Shown piece after piece: positions 9,657-18,632 of a stretch of 64,000 nucleotides of DNA. The notes below the pieces were generated by a model that was not told the origin of the DNA, did no database searches, and was given only the letters and a program-made list of their open reading frames with translations. The translations under genes and the position numbers were made by a program. Within the stretch, counting starts at the first letter, position 1. The number at the start of each line of letters is the position of its first letter. Source of the stretch: Nonlabens ulvanivorans (GTDB lineage: Bacteria > Bacteroidota > Bacteroidia > Flavobacteriales > Flavobacteriaceae); assembly GCF_000732625.1 (NCBI RefSeq), contig NZ_JPJI01000032.1, positions 310,001-374,000 on the forward strand. Reading direction: 5' to 3'.

Positions 9657-9660
9657 CACC

Positions 9661-10746
9661 ATGCACGAATTGGATGATCGCAAAATTATACACGTAGACA
9701 TGGACGCATTTTATGCGAGCGTAGAGCAACGTGATTTTCCAGAATTAAAAGGAAAACCTATTGCCGTAGGTGGTGGAAATAATCGAGGTGTAGTAGCAGC
9801 GGCAAGTTATGAAGCGCGCAAATATGGTGTGCGTAGTGCTATGCCTAGTGTCACGGCCAAAAAGCTATGTCCAGATCTGATTTTTGTGAAACATAGATTT
9901 GATAAATACCGAGAGGTATCTTCTCAAATTAGAGATATATTCTTAGACTATACAGACCTCGTAGAGCCTTTATCACTTGATGAGGCTTACCTAGATGTCA
10001 CAGAGAATAAGTTGAACTACCCTAGTGCTACTGTTATTGCATATGATATAAGAAGACGCATTTATGAAACTACTGGATTAACTGCCAGCGCCGGGATTTC
10101 TATCAATAAATTTGTTGCAAAAATTGCTAGTGATTATAACAAACCTAACGGACAAAAAACAATAACACCTGAAGAGGTGATTCCATTTCTAGAAGAATTA
10201 GAGATTAGAAAATTTCACGGTATAGGTAAAGTCACTGCAGAGAAAATGTACTTGCAAGGCATATTTACAGGAGCTCATTTAAAAGAACGCAGTCTAGAGT
10301 TTTTACAAGAGCATTTTGGTAAAAGTGGCGCTCACTATTATAATATTGTACGAGGTTTACACCATAGTCCGGTAAAACCAGATCGTATTAGAAAATCTCT
10401 AGGTGCAGAGCGTACTTTTTCTGAAAACATATCGAGCGAGATATTTATGAAAGAGCGTCTTACTCAAATCGCTGAAGAAATTGAAAAACGACTTGCAAAA
10501 AATGATGTCGCTGGTAAAACGGTTACTTTAAAAATAAAATATAGCGATTTTAAAACGCAAACACGTAGCAAAACCCTACCTCATTTTATAAGAACTAAAG
10601 ATTTAATACTGGCTACTGCTATTGAATTAATGGAACAAGAAGGTTTCCGTGAAAGTGTGCGCTTGCTAGGTATCACACTATCTAATCTTAATACTGATGT
10701 TGAGGAAGCTGATTTTGTTGAAGTTCAGTTAAAATTTATGTTCTAA
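9661..10746 (+). CDS. dinB: DNA polymerase IV (Y-family translesion polymerase)
   Basis: A 361-residue error-prone polymerase that bypasses damaged template bases. The catalytic acidic residues are visible in HVDMDAFYAS (D13, D15) and SLDEAYLD (about residue 104). ASAGISINKFVAKIASDYNKPNG and the thumb helix-hairpin-helix (FHGIGKVTAEKM) also match. The little-finger domain is complete and the length fits. The C-terminal VQLKFMF may be a variant beta-clamp-binding peptide (inference). The -7 box ends 4 bp before the ATG, so the mRNA probably starts at or next to the start codon. No LexA-like box is evident in the short upstream region. Confidence 0.95.
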   Translation: MHELDDRKIIHVDMDAFYASVEQRDFPELKGKPIAVGGGNNRGVVAAASYEARKYGVRSAMPSVTAKKLCPDLIFVKHRFDKYREVSSQIRDIFLDYTDLVEPLSLDEAYLDVTENKLNYPSATVIAYDIRRRIYETTGLTASAGISINKFVAKIASDYNKPNGQKTITPEEVIPFLEELEIRKFHGIGKVTAEKMYLQGIFTGAHLKERSLEFLQEHFGKSGAHYYNIVRGLHHSPVKPDRIRKSLGAERTFSENISSEIFMKERLTQIAEEIEKRLAKNDVAGKTVTLKIKYSDFKTQTRSKTLPHFIRTKDLILATAIELMEQEGFRESVRLLGITLSNLNTDVEEADFVEVQLKFMF

Positions 10747-10788
10747 AACATTAACTAGTAGTTGTAGGAATAAAAGTCACGTTTCCTA

Positions 10789-10796
10789 TAGCTTTG
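10789..10796 (+). promoter_or_regulatory. -7 box for the PAS protein
   Basis: TAGCTTTG, an exact TAnnTTTG match, 7 bp before the ATG at 10804, so any leader would be about 4 nt. Confidence 0.5.
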
Positions 10797-10803
10797 TTAG
10801 TAT

Positions 10804-11307
10804 ATGACCTTAGAAAACTCCCAATATACTGTTATCAATAGCCACGTCAACTCGCTACCCATGTTATCATGGGAATTAATTAAAAAGCTTTTATGGAATC
10901 TTGATAAAGAGATGTTAGAGCACATGAACCATCTGGCACAAGAATATAACTGGCATTTTAATTATTTTCTAGACAGCTATTCCCATTATAAAGGTTACTC
11001 TATAGTTATTACCGATCATAATTTTAAAATCCAGTGTTGTTCTGAAAATATCTTTAAAATGACTGGCTATAAAAGTCATGAATTAACGGGTCATTCACCT
11101 AAACTATTACAAGGTGAAAAAACGGATCAGAATTCAAAAAGACTCATAAAAAAAGCAACTCAAGATGAGTTGCCTTTTAATACTCGCTTAGTAAATTACC
11201 GTAAGAACGGTGAGTTATATGGTTGTGAAATTATTGCTTTCCCTATTTTCAATGGCACTTCTAAAGTCTCTCACTTTATTGCTTTTGAAAAAGAATATTT
11301 TGTTTAG
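10804..11307 (+). CDS. Single PAS-domain protein, LOV-like but without the flavin cysteine
   Basis: A 167-residue protein with an alpha-helical N-terminus (about 60 residues) and one PAS domain at residues 65-165. The segment GHSPKLLQGEKTD at about residues 97-109 aligns with the LOV signature GxNCRFLQGxxTD, but the Cys that forms the flavin adduct is replaced (S-P). The rest of a LOV-type PAS core (FKMTGY, NYRKNGELYGCEI) is kept. No output domain is fused. It may sense a ligand or act as a protein-interaction module. It is convergent with pyk; the two stop codons touch. Confidence 0.72.
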   Translation: MTLENSQYTVINSHVNSLPMLSWELIKKLLWNLDKEMLEHMNHLAQEYNWHFNYFLDSYSHYKGYSIVITDHNFKIQCCSENIFKMTGYKSHELTGHSPKLLQGEKTDQNSKRLIKKATQDELPFNTRLVNYRKNGELYGCEIIAFPIFNGTSKVSHFIAFEKEYFV

Positions 11308-12738
11308 CTATTCTATCTCAGTAACTCTTAGTGTATTTACCATTCCTTTATCTGTAACTGGCATTGCTGCAAGATTGATTAAGAAATCTCCTTTTTTGAC
11401 AAACTTTTTGTCTTTTGCAAATTGATTTACATCCTCAATAGTTTCATCAGTACTTACAAAACGGTCGTATAAAAAGGCTTTAACACCCCATAAGAGACTT
11501 AATTGAGTAAGTATACGTGTGTTACTAGTAAATGTTAAAATATGTGCATCTGGTCTCCAGGCGCTAATTTGAAACGCTGTATAACCACTATTGGTCATTG
11601 TTGTGATTGCTTTTGCATCAATCTCGTCAGCCATTTTTGCAGCATGATAACAAATCGATTTAGTGATATATCTCTTTGTTTTAATATGCGGCGCACTATG
11701 TGGTACATTAATCAAGTCACTGTTTTCAACAGATAAACAAATGCTGGTCATTTTTTCTATTACTTGAATAGGATACTGACCTACTGATGTTTCACCAGAT
11801 AACATTACAGCATCTGCACCATCCATTACAGAGTTTGCTACATCATTAACCTCTGCACGTGTAGGCGTAAGGCTAGTAATCATTGTTTCCATCATTTGTG
11901 TAGCGATGATAACAGGAATACGTGCTTGTTTTGCCTTTAAGACCAATTGCTTTTGAATAAGAGGTACTTCATGTGCAGGAACCTCTACACCTAAATCACC
12001 ACGAGCCACCATTAAACCATCACAATAAGCTACAATTTTATCGATGTTAGTGACAGCTTCAGGCTTTTCAATTTTAGCGATAATAGGAATTTTATGCTCT
12101 GAGTGTTCCTTAATTAAATCTTGTAATTCCATCAAATCACGACTATGACGTACAAATGAAAGTGCCATCCAGTCTACTTGCAACTCACAAGCAAATATGG
12201 CATCTACGACATCCTTTTCTGTAAGTGCCGGTAATGAAATATCTGTTTGCGGTAAATTGACTCCTTTTTTGGAACGTAGTGGTCCACCTTGAATTACTTT
12301 AGTAACTACATCTTTAACACCATCAGTAGAAACTACTTCAAACATTAATTTACCATCGTCTAGTAAAATACGTTCACCGGCTTTTACATCTCTAGGGAAA
12401 TGCTCATAATTCATGTAAACACGCTCTGCAGTACCTTTAAACGGCTCTCCAGTAGAAATAGTAATAATATCGCCAGGATTTACAACCACTTCTTCTTTCA
12501 TGACACCAACACGTAGTTTAGGACCTTGTAAATCTCCTAATATACCTGTTGCAAATCCGTGTTCTTCATTAAGGTCACGTATCATTTGAACACGTTCTTT
12601 TACATCCTCATGATCTGCATGTGAAAAATTAATTCTAAATACATTCACGCCAGCCTTCATCATACCTAACAATACTTCTTTTGAAGAAGTTGCAGGTCCT
12701 AATGTAGCTACGATTTTAGTCTTTTTTGTCTTTGGCAT
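11308..12738 (-). CDS. pyk: Pyruvate kinase
   Basis: A 476-residue glycolytic enzyme converting phosphoenolpyruvate and ADP to pyruvate and ATP. Motifs seen: KIVATLGPA at the N-terminus, FRINFSHAD, GDLQGPKLRVG, the active-site stretch PIIAKIEKPEAVTNID (with the proton-relay lysine), GLMVARGDLGVEVP, and IATQMMETM with PTRAEVNDVANSVMDGADAVMLSGETS. The C-terminal regulatory domain is complete. The start ATG shares bases with the stop of the upstream IPE gene (TAATG), so pyk is the last gene of the acpP-fabF-rnc-IPE-pyk block or is coupled to the gene before it. Confidence 0.97.
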   Translation of the reverse strand: MPKTKKTKIVATLGPATSSKEVLLGMMKAGVNVFRINFSHADHEDVKERVQMIRDLNEEHGFATGILGDLQGPKLRVGVMKEEVVVNPGDIITISTGEPFKGTAERVYMNYEHFPRDVKAGERILLDDGKLMFEVVSTDGVKDVVTKVIQGGPLRSKKGVNLPQTDISLPALTEKDVVDAIFACELQVDWMALSFVRHSRDLMELQDLIKEHSEHKIPIIAKIEKPEAVTNIDKIVAYCDGLMVARGDLGVEVPAHEVPLIQKQLVLKAKQARIPVIIATQMMETMITSLTPTRAEVNDVANSVMDGADAVMLSGETSVGQYPIQVIEKMTSICLSVENSDLINVPHSAPHIKTKRYITKSICYHAAKMADEIDAKAITTMTNSGYTAFQISAWRPDAHILTFTSNTRILTQLSLLWGVKAFLYDRFVSTDETIEDVNQFAKDKKFVKKGDFLINLAAMPVTDKGMVNTLRVTEIE

Positions 12739-13226
12739 TATTCAAAAATTAAATAATCTTTTTGTTTGATTACATGTTCATCTAGCTGGTATGCAGATAT
12801 CACATGTGGTATTTTGGTTAAGTCGTTAATTAGCTTTTTCAAAGGAAAAAACTCAGGATCCTTTTCTACTTTGATAATGAAGTCTACTCTTGCATACTCC
12901 TTAATTAACACTGTTTTTACTTCGGTTTGTTCTTGACTTTCAAAAAGACCGCCACTACTGGTAACGGTATTAAGATTAGCCCAAAATTTATTAGGTGTTA
13001 AGTAATAAGTGTTATAGTTTATAACATCATCATATTTATAAACTGGATACCTTACTGTAAAGTTAGGCATGGTCACATCTTGATCTACATCTGTTCTCTT
13101 GAAAGACAACCCTAAATACTTATTAACCATATAAGCCATTCTATAAGGCTCAATTGTAGAATGTATTCCTACAAGGGTATATGGCTCATCGTCACAATCC
13201 CATCCATCTAACTTGTAAGTAGCCAT
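12738..13226 (-). CDS. IPExxxVDY-family-like protein
   Basis: A 162-residue protein of unknown function. Its position between rnc and pyk, its length, and its pattern (IHSTIEPYRMAYMVNKYLGL at the start, then a region resembling IPExxxVDY, then LTKIPHVISAYQLD) fit the Bacteroidota IPExxxVDY family. The name-giving motif is degenerate here: KEYARVDFIIKVE. No signal peptide or membrane segment. It overlaps pyk by one base. The family assignment is from memory of the pattern and gene order, not from a search. Confidence 0.65.
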   Translation of the reverse strand: MATYKLDGWDCDDEPYTLVGIHSTIEPYRMAYMVNKYLGLSFKRTDVDQDVTMPNFTVRYPVYKYDDVINYNTYYLTPNKFWANLNTVTSSGGLFESQEQTEVKTVLIKEYARVDFIIKVEKDPEFFPLKKLINDLTKIPHVISAYQLDEHVIKQKDYLIFE

Positions 13227-13370
13227 ATCATCAACTTTACTAACAAATTTAAGAAGACAAACTACAAATTAGTCTTTAAAAGTCTTTAATAAATTGATAT
13301 TTTCTACGAAATGGTTGTCGTTACTGGATTCTAGTACGATTAAGAATTATGCAAGGTGCGAAATAAAGAA

Positions 13371-14111
13371 TTATTGGGTACTTATTTTATCTTGTAAGGC
13401 AAAAAAAGCTCTTTTACTTGCTTTTTCCTCAGCCTTTTTCTTTGATGTTGCACGTGCTTTTGCAAGAATTCTATCATCTATAGATAACTTCACAGAAAAG
13501 TGTCTGATTTCATTAACACCAGTATCCTCATAGGTATGATAATTAAAAGTCTTCTTGTTTTTTTGGCACCATTCTATTAAAATGCTCTTGTAACTAATAA
13601 CCTTACCTTCTAATTTCTCGATATCAACATAAGGTTCAATTACCCGACGACTAATAAAGTTTTGAGTTCGCTTATAGCCCTTATCAAGATAAATAGCACC
13701 TACTAATGCCTCAAATAAATTCCCATGAACATTTGCTCCGAAATTACGTTCTGGAACTTGTGTTTTAGCAAAATCAATAAGCCCAAAGTCCATTCCTAAC
13801 TCATTGAGATGTTCACGACTTACAATCTTAGACCTCATTTTGGTCAAGTAACCTTCATCGCCATGCGGCACTTCGTTATAAATATATTCTGCAATGACAC
13901 TTCCTAAAATAGCATCACCAAGAAACTCTAATCGTTCATAGCTAATAGGATTACCATCTGCATCTTTTAAGCTCATGGATTTATGAGTAAACGCTTTACG
14001 ATAAACATCGATATCCTTAGGAGTTATCCCAGTAATTTTTTTTATTCCACGCGATAGCGCCTCGTCATCTGTAGAGATTCGAGAGGAGAATATTTTTTTA
14101 AATCGATTCAT
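13371..14111 (-). CDS. rnc: Ribonuclease III
   Basis: A 246-residue endonuclease cutting double-stranded RNA in rRNA maturation. The signature ERLEFLGDAILGSVIAEYIY is at about residues 59-78. Acidic catalytic residues recur in LFEALVGAIYLDKGY. A double-stranded RNA-binding domain occupies about residues 170-240, ending in KKAEEKASKRAFFAL. The N-terminal extension of about 25 residues is basic. It lies 14 bp after fabF in the common Bacteroidota order acpP-fabF-rnc. Confidence 0.96.
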   Translation of the reverse strand: MNRFKKIFSSRISTDDEALSRGIKKITGITPKDIDVYRKAFTHKSMSLKDADGNPISYERLEFLGDAILGSVIAEYIYNEVPHGDEGYLTKMRSKIVSREHLNELGMDFGLIDFAKTQVPERNFGANVHGNLFEALVGAIYLDKGYKRTQNFISRRVIEPYVDIEKLEGKVISYKSILIEWCQKNKKTFNYHTYEDTGVNEIRHFSVKLSIDDRILAKARATSKKKAEEKASKRAFFALQDKISTQ

Positions 14112-14125
14112 TAAAAAGGTATCGC

Positions 14126-15373
14126 TTAGATTTTTCTAAATGCGATACAGCAGTTGTGACCACCAAAACCGAATGTGTTACTCAAAGCAATGTTTACCTC
14201 TCGTTTTTCTGGTTTATTCAATACTAATCTTAATGACGGATCAATATTCTCATCTACGGTAGTATGGTTAATGGTAGGAGGAATTATCCCTTCATTGATA
14301 GCCATAACACTTGCAATAGACTCTATAGCACCAGCAGCACCTAAAAGGTGACCAGTCATAGATTTTGTAGAATTAATACTAATGTTAGGCGCATGATCGC
14401 CAAAAACAGCTTTTATCGCCTTCAACTCTGCCACATCTCCTAGCGGTGTAGATGTACCATGTGTATTAATATGATCTACATCTTCAGGATTAATGCCTGC
14501 ATTTTGTAGCGTATTTTTCATTACTGCTATAACACCACGTCCTTCTGGATCCGGTGCAGTAATGTGATATGCGTCACTAGAGAAACCACCACCTATAACC
14601 TCTGCATAGATTTTTGCTCCACGAGCTTTTGCATACTCATAATCTTCTAGAACCAGCGCACCAGCGCCTTCTCCTAGAACAAAACCGTCACGTGTCGCAT
14701 CAAATGGTCGACTTGCGGTTTCTGGACTTTCATTACGTGTTGATAAGGCATGCATGGCATTAAAACCACCCATTCCTGCTTGAGCAACCGCAGCTTCAGA
14801 GCCACCAGTTACAATCACGTCACAATGTCCTAATCTAATATAGTTAACTGCATCCAGCATCGCATTTGCACTAGAGGCACAAGCAGATACTGTCGTATAG
14901 TTAGGTCCCATAAATCCATATTTTATAGAAATATGAGCCGGCGCTATATCAGCAATCATTTTAGGAATAAAGAAAGGGTTAAATCGAGGCGTACCGTTTC
15001 CAGCAGCAAACGCTTTAACTTCTTCCTGAAAAGTTTCTAGACCACCTATTCCTGCGCCCCAGATAACACCGACTCTATATTTATCTATAGAGTCGATATC
15101 TAATCCTGAGTCTGCTATCGCCTCATCACCTGCAACCAGTGCATACTGGGCAAAGCGATCCATGCGTCTAGCTTCCTTGCGGTCTATGAAATCAGTCACA
15201 TTAAAGTTCTTGATCTCACAAGCGAACTTAGTCTTGAAATGTTCTGTATCAAAATATGTGATAGGAGCGCAACCACTCTTACCTGTTTTTAACGCATCCC
15301 AATACTCCGTTAGATTATTACCTATCGGTGTAAGAGCTCCCATTCCTGTTATGACTACTCGCTTTAATTCCAT
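14126..15373 (-). CDS. fabF: Beta-ketoacyl-ACP synthase II
   Basis: A 415-residue condensing enzyme that elongates fatty acids from malonyl-ACP. The catalytic triad is visible: the Cys in TVSACASSANA (about residue 164), His in NTHGTSTPLGD and His in KSMTGHLLGAAGA. The N-terminus RVVITGMGALTPIG and the C-terminus NTFGFGGHN are typical. It is 10 bp downstream of acpP, its substrate carrier, and upstream of rnc. Confidence 0.97.
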   Translation of the reverse strand: MELKRVVITGMGALTPIGNNLTEYWDALKTGKSGCAPITYFDTEHFKTKFACEIKNFNVTDFIDRKEARRMDRFAQYALVAGDEAIADSGLDIDSIDKYRVGVIWGAGIGGLETFQEEVKAFAAGNGTPRFNPFFIPKMIADIAPAHISIKYGFMGPNYTTVSACASSANAMLDAVNYIRLGHCDVIVTGGSEAAVAQAGMGGFNAMHALSTRNESPETASRPFDATRDGFVLGEGAGALVLEDYEYAKARGAKIYAEVIGGGFSSDAYHITAPDPEGRGVIAVMKNTLQNAGINPEDVDHINTHGTSTPLGDVAELKAIKAVFGDHAPNISINSTKSMTGHLLGAAGAIESIASVMAINEGIIPPTINHTTVDENIDPSLRLVLNKPEKREVNIALSNTFGFGGHNCCIAFRKI

Positions 15374-15383
15374 GTGAAGTAAA

Positions 15384-15620
15384 TTAAGCTTTTGCTTCTT
15401 CTATGTATGAAACAGCTTGACCTACAGTCGCAATGTTTTCTGCTTGATCATCTGGTATCTGGATATCAAATTCTTTTTCGAATTCCATGATCAACTCAAC
15501 TGTATCTAGTGAGTCCGCGCCTAAGTCGTTTGTGAAACTTGCTTCTGTTACAACTTCATTTTCGTCAACACCTAATTTGTCAACGATTATCGCTTTTACT
15601 CTTGATGCAATGTCTGACAT
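15384..15620 (-). CDS. acpP: Acyl carrier protein
   Basis: A 78-residue acidic carrier for acyl chains in fatty acid synthesis. The 4'-phosphopantetheine site is S37 in [15 protein letters not shown]. The length and helix pattern are standard. It is first in the acpP-fabF-rnc block. An exact -7 box lies about 30 bp upstream on the reverse strand. Confidence 0.98.
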   Translation of the reverse strand: MSDIASRVKAIIVDKLGVDENEVVTEASFTNDLGADSLDTVELIMEFEKEFDIQIPDDQAENIATVGQAVSYIEEAKA

Positions 15621-15650
15621 AATTTTCTAATTTTAATTTTAAATGAATGG

Positions 15651-15658
15651 CAAAAATA
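15651..15658 (-). promoter_or_regulatory. -7 box for acpP
   Basis: The reverse strand reads TATTTTTG, an exact TAnnTTTG match, with a leader of about 27 nt to the acpP ATG. That is long enough for a ribosome-binding region, unlike several other genes here. Confidence 0.5.
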
Positions 15659-15775
15659 ACAAACTTTGTGATAAAACCACTTTTTAGTTATTTGAGTTAA
15701 CTTGCCATCGCATTTGATAATGTTATTTTACTCAACTCTATCAGGTGGTTTACAACAAGCTTGCCATAAAAAAAT

Positions 15776-16339
15776 ATGAAAAAAATAGTAATTCTAGCAT
15801 CAGGTAATGGTACTAATGCTCAGGCGATTATAAATCATTTTAGCAAAAATGAATCCGTAGAAATCTCATTGGTTTTATCTAATAAACCACAAGCCTATGT
15901 GCTAGAAAGAGCGCAAAAAAATAATATTCCGGCGATGAGTTTTAATAAATTCGCTTTCGCGAAAGCGGGAAAAGTAGAATCTTTATTAAAGGCAGAAAAC
16001 CCAGATTTAATAGTGCTGGCGGGCTTTTTATGGAAAATCCCAGAAAGTCTCGTAAAATTATTTCCAAAAAAAATTATTAACATTCATCCTGCTTTATTAC
16101 CAAATTACGGCGGAAAAGGCATGTATGGTATGAATGTGCATCGCGCTATCATTGAAAATAAAGAAGAAAAAAGTGGTATTACCATCCATTATGTAAATGA
16201 ACATTATGATGAAGGTGCCATTATTGAACAGTTCACGTGTCCTGTTTATCAAAATGATACAGCAGATGATCTAGCCGCACGCATACATGAGTTAGAACAC
16301 TTACATTTCCCAATGGTCATTGAAGAATTACTTGATTAA
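15776..16339 (+). CDS. purN: Phosphoribosylglycinamide formyltransferase
   Basis: A 187-residue enzyme of purine synthesis that transfers formyl from 10-formyl-THF to GAR. The phosphate loop is ILASGNGTNAQAI. The catalytic Asn and His are in INIHPALLPNYGGKGMYG, and the Asp in VNEHYDEGAII. A palindrome copy is read as AFAKAG in the linker before PDLIVLAGFLW. The stop overlaps the rnhA start (TAATG). It is divergent from acpP. Confidence 0.96.
   Translation: MKKIVILASGNGTNAQAIINHFSKNESVEISLVLSNKPQAYVLERAQKNNIPAMSFNKFAFAKAGKVESLLKAENPDLIVLAGFLWKIPESLVKLFPKKIINIHPALLPNYGGKGMYGMNVHRAIIENKEEKSGITIHYVNEHYDEGAIIEQFTCPVYQNDTADDLAARIHELEHLHFPMVIEELLD
15952..15967. repeat. Palindrome copy 4
   Basis: CGCTTTCGCGAAAGCG inside purN, read as FAFAKAG. 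It sits between conserved strands, where other PurN proteins vary in sequence. Confidence 0.97.
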
Positions 16340-16818
16340 TGGAACAAGTACACATATATACTGATGGCTCTTCAAGAGGTAATCCAGGACCTGGTGGCTA
16401 TGGGATTGTGATGATATGGGTAGGGAAAAAATATAAAAAAGAATTTTCTCAAGGCTATAGACGCACCACTAATAACAGGATGGAATTGCTCGCTGTTATA
16501 GAGGCTCTAGAAAAGATTAAAATGGATCAAGTACAAATTACCGTTTTTACCGACAGTAAATATGTAAGTGATGCCGTTAATAAAAACTGGATTGCTGGAT
16601 GGATCAAACGCAAATGGAAAAACGTCAAGAACCCAGATTTATGGAAGCGTTTTATTAAAGCCTTTAATCGCACACAACCTAAAATGCAATGGGTAAAAGG
16701 TCATAATGATCACCCTATTAATGAAAGATGTGACGCACTGGCTGTAGGTGCTGCTCTAAATAAAAGTAATCATCTCGTGGATGAAGGATTTGAAGCTAGT
16801 GAGAAAGGCCTATTTTAA
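16339..16818 (+). CDS. rnhA: Ribonuclease HI
   Basis: A 159-residue nuclease removing RNA from RNA-DNA hybrids. All four catalytic acids are recognisable: D9 in IYTDGSSRGNPG, Glu in RMELLAVIEAL, Asp in VFTDSKYV and Asp in NERCDALA. His in VKGHNDHPIN is also present. The basic handle region (GWIKRKWKNVKNP) is kept. It is translationally coupled to purN by a one-base overlap. Its 3' end overlaps the convergent secreted-protein gene by 4 nt. Confidence 0.96.
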   Translation: MEQVHIYTDGSSRGNPGPGGYGIVMIWVGKKYKKEFSQGYRRTTNNRMELLAVIEALEKIKMDQVQITVFTDSKYVSDAVNKNWIAGWIKRKWKNVKNPDLWKRFIKAFNRTQPKMQWVKGHNDHPINERCDALAVGAALNKSNHLVDEGFEASEKGLF

Positions 16819-17438
16819 TTTGCTCGCCATTTCACCCAAATTGTAACAGTTGGATTACTTATAGTATCTGTACCTGTGTTTTGGGCTCTCACATGAATAT
16901 GGTTTCCAGCGCTAAAGTCAATATTTGCAGTATTATCATTATAAGTACCTCCTAAAAGATTAAAATTGATATTACCTCCCACTATTGTGGTATTACTTTG
17001 CCTAATCCTAACATTAAAAGGTGCTGCAAGATTATTAGTAGCTGTTCCACTTACTGTGTTAGAATTTGACGTAATAGCAATAATAGTCCCATCAAAAGGC
17101 AACAAAATACCAGAATTTGCGGTAGTTAAATTACCTGCCATTCTCAGACTTTGACTACCTATATCACCTCCACGTGAAAAAACAAGCGGCGTTGCAGCAA
17201 TGGTCAACCATTTTCCTCGAGACGCATCATACATATATAATTGATCACCTATTACCGCCATCTGTCCTGTGGCAGCACCAGTAGGTACTGATTGTGGCTC
17301 TAGCTCTAGTGCTGGTAAATTGGTTGTGCTCGCTGCGATATCTAGTTCTGCAGTTGGTGAAACAGTATTAATCCCTACCTGACCTTGTATCCATTGCGTA
17401 GTTGCTAATAGCGTTAAAGCTAAAAATAAATTTTTCAT
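16815..17438 (-). CDS. Secreted protein with fibre-like head, unknown function
   Basis: The open frame runs from 17498, but ATG 17438 gives a proper signal peptide (MKNLFLALTLLATTQWIQG) and is preferred, making a 207-residue protein. The mature start QVGINTVSPTAELDIAAS is common in Bacteroidota surface proteins that resemble phage tail-fibre or trimeric-adhesin head segments. MYDASRGKWLTI, a typical short fibre repeat, follows. The C-terminal 110 residues are rich in Asn, Thr and Gly and predict beta structure. No C-terminal sorting domain is seen. Function unknown. Confidence 0.68.
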   Translation of the reverse strand: MKNLFLALTLLATTQWIQGQVGINTVSPTAELDIAASTTNLPALELEPQSVPTGAATGQMAVIGDQLYMYDASRGKWLTIAATPLVFSRGGDIGSQSLRMAGNLTTANSGILLPFDGTIIAITSNSNTVSGTATNNLAAPFNVRIRQSNTTIVGGNINFNLLGGTYNDNTANIDFSAGNHIHVRAQNTGTDTISNPTVTIWVKWRAN

Positions 17439-17620
17439 GAAATCCCTAATTATCATAAATGTTAAGTTTTGCAAATTAGAACCTATAACCTGCTTCACCT
17501 AGTTTTCAATCATTTAAACGACAAAAGACTATCTAATGACTACATATTACATAACAGAACCTCAACAACAGGACATCAATTAACTCATGATGATTGTTCT
17601 TTAAGGACTGACTAATTCAT

Positions 17621-17628
17621 TACTTTTG
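17621..17628 (+). promoter_or_regulatory. -7 box for the PfkB-family kinase
   Basis: TACTTTTG, an exact TAnnTTTG match, 16 bp before the ATG. A TTG at 17594-17596 lies 24 bp upstream, slightly longer than the usual spacing. Confidence 0.55.
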
Positions 17629-17644
17629 CAAAAAAATATCAAGA

Positions 17645-18565
17645 ATGAGCAAACTCGTAGTTGTAGGTACAGTAGCTTTTGATGCTATCGAAACACCTTT
17701 CGGAAAAACAGATAAAATATTAGGTGGTGCAGCCACTTTTATAGGTCTAAGTGCTTCACACTTCAACACAGAAGTTGGATTAGTAAGTGTAGTAGGTGGA
17801 GATTTTCCACAAGAATATCTAGACATGCTTTCTAATAGAGGTATGAATATAGAAGGTGTTGAGGTTGTTAAGGATGGTAAAACATTTTTCTGGTCTGGCA
17901 AGTACCATAATGACATGAATACCCGTGACACACTTGCTACAGAGTTAAATGTACTAGCAGACTTTAATCCAGTTGTACCAGAATCTTTTAAAGATGCAGA
18001 GGTAGTAATGTTAGGAAACCTACATCCTGCAGTACAATTAGGCGTTATTGAACAAACGCCAGCAGCAAAGCTAATCATCTTAGATACGATGAACTTTTGG
18101 ATGGATAGCGCATTAGACATGTTGCATGAGGTCATAGCAAAGGTTGATGTCATTACTATTAATGATGAAGAAGCTAGACAGTTATCTGGTGAATACTCAC
18201 TAGTTGCTGCAGCACGCAAGATTCATACTATGGGTCCTAAGTATGTGGTCATTAAAAAAGGAGAACATGGTGCTTTATTATTCCATGAAGAACAAATCTT
18301 CTTTGCACCAGCCTTACCACTAGAGGAAGTTTTTGACCCGACAGGAGCAGGAGACACATTTGCAGGAGGATTTGCTGGTTTTCTAGCATCAAGTGAGGAT
18401 TACAGTTTTGAAAATATGAAGCGAGCTATTATTTATGGTTCTAACTTTGCTTCTTTCTGTGTAGAGAAATTTGGAACTGAGCGCATGCAATCTATCACGC
18501 CTGAAGAGATCAATACACGTTTAGAGCAGTTTAAAGCACTGACTAAATTTGAAATAAACGCATAA
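17645..18565 (+). CDS. PfkB-family sugar/nucleoside kinase
   Basis: A 306-residue kinase. The N-terminal PfkB signature region (ILGGAATFIGLSASHF) and the C-terminal signature DPTGAGDTFAGGFAGFLA, with the catalytic Asp, are both clear. The family phosphorylates sugars or nucleosides such as ribose, fructose or adenosine; the substrate cannot be told from sequence. It has its own promoter and a strong terminator behind it. The neighbouring PurF-like enzyme makes a role in nucleotide or ribose metabolism plausible (inference). Confidence 0.88.
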   Translation: MSKLVVVGTVAFDAIETPFGKTDKILGGAATFIGLSASHFNTEVGLVSVVGGDFPQEYLDMLSNRGMNIEGVEVVKDGKTFFWSGKYHNDMNTRDTLATELNVLADFNPVVPESFKDAEVVMLGNLHPAVQLGVIEQTPAAKLIILDTMNFWMDSALDMLHEVIAKVDVITINDEEARQLSGEYSLVAAARKIHTMGPKYVVIKKGEHGALLFHEEQIFFAPALPLEEVFDPTGAGDTFAGGFAGFLASSEDYSFENMKRAIIYGSNFASFCVEKFGTERMQSITPEEINTRLEQFKALTKFEINA

Positions 18566-18578
18566 TAAAAATTGATAG

Positions 18579-18606
18579 AGCCCTCAAATATTTTGAGGGC
18601 TTTTTA
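18579..18606 (+). terminator. Intrinsic terminator after the PfkB gene
   Basis: Perfect 10-bp stem AGCCCTCAAA / TTTGAGGGCT with a 3-nt loop (18589-18591), followed by a T run. Confidence 0.9.
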
Positions 18607-18632
18607 TTTACTTTTGACTTTTAGAATTCATC

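Noticed and set aside
16815-17438. Prophage tail-fibre gene
   Set aside because: It has a signal peptide and no phage genes around it; the fibre-like segment is common in Bacteroidota surface proteins.
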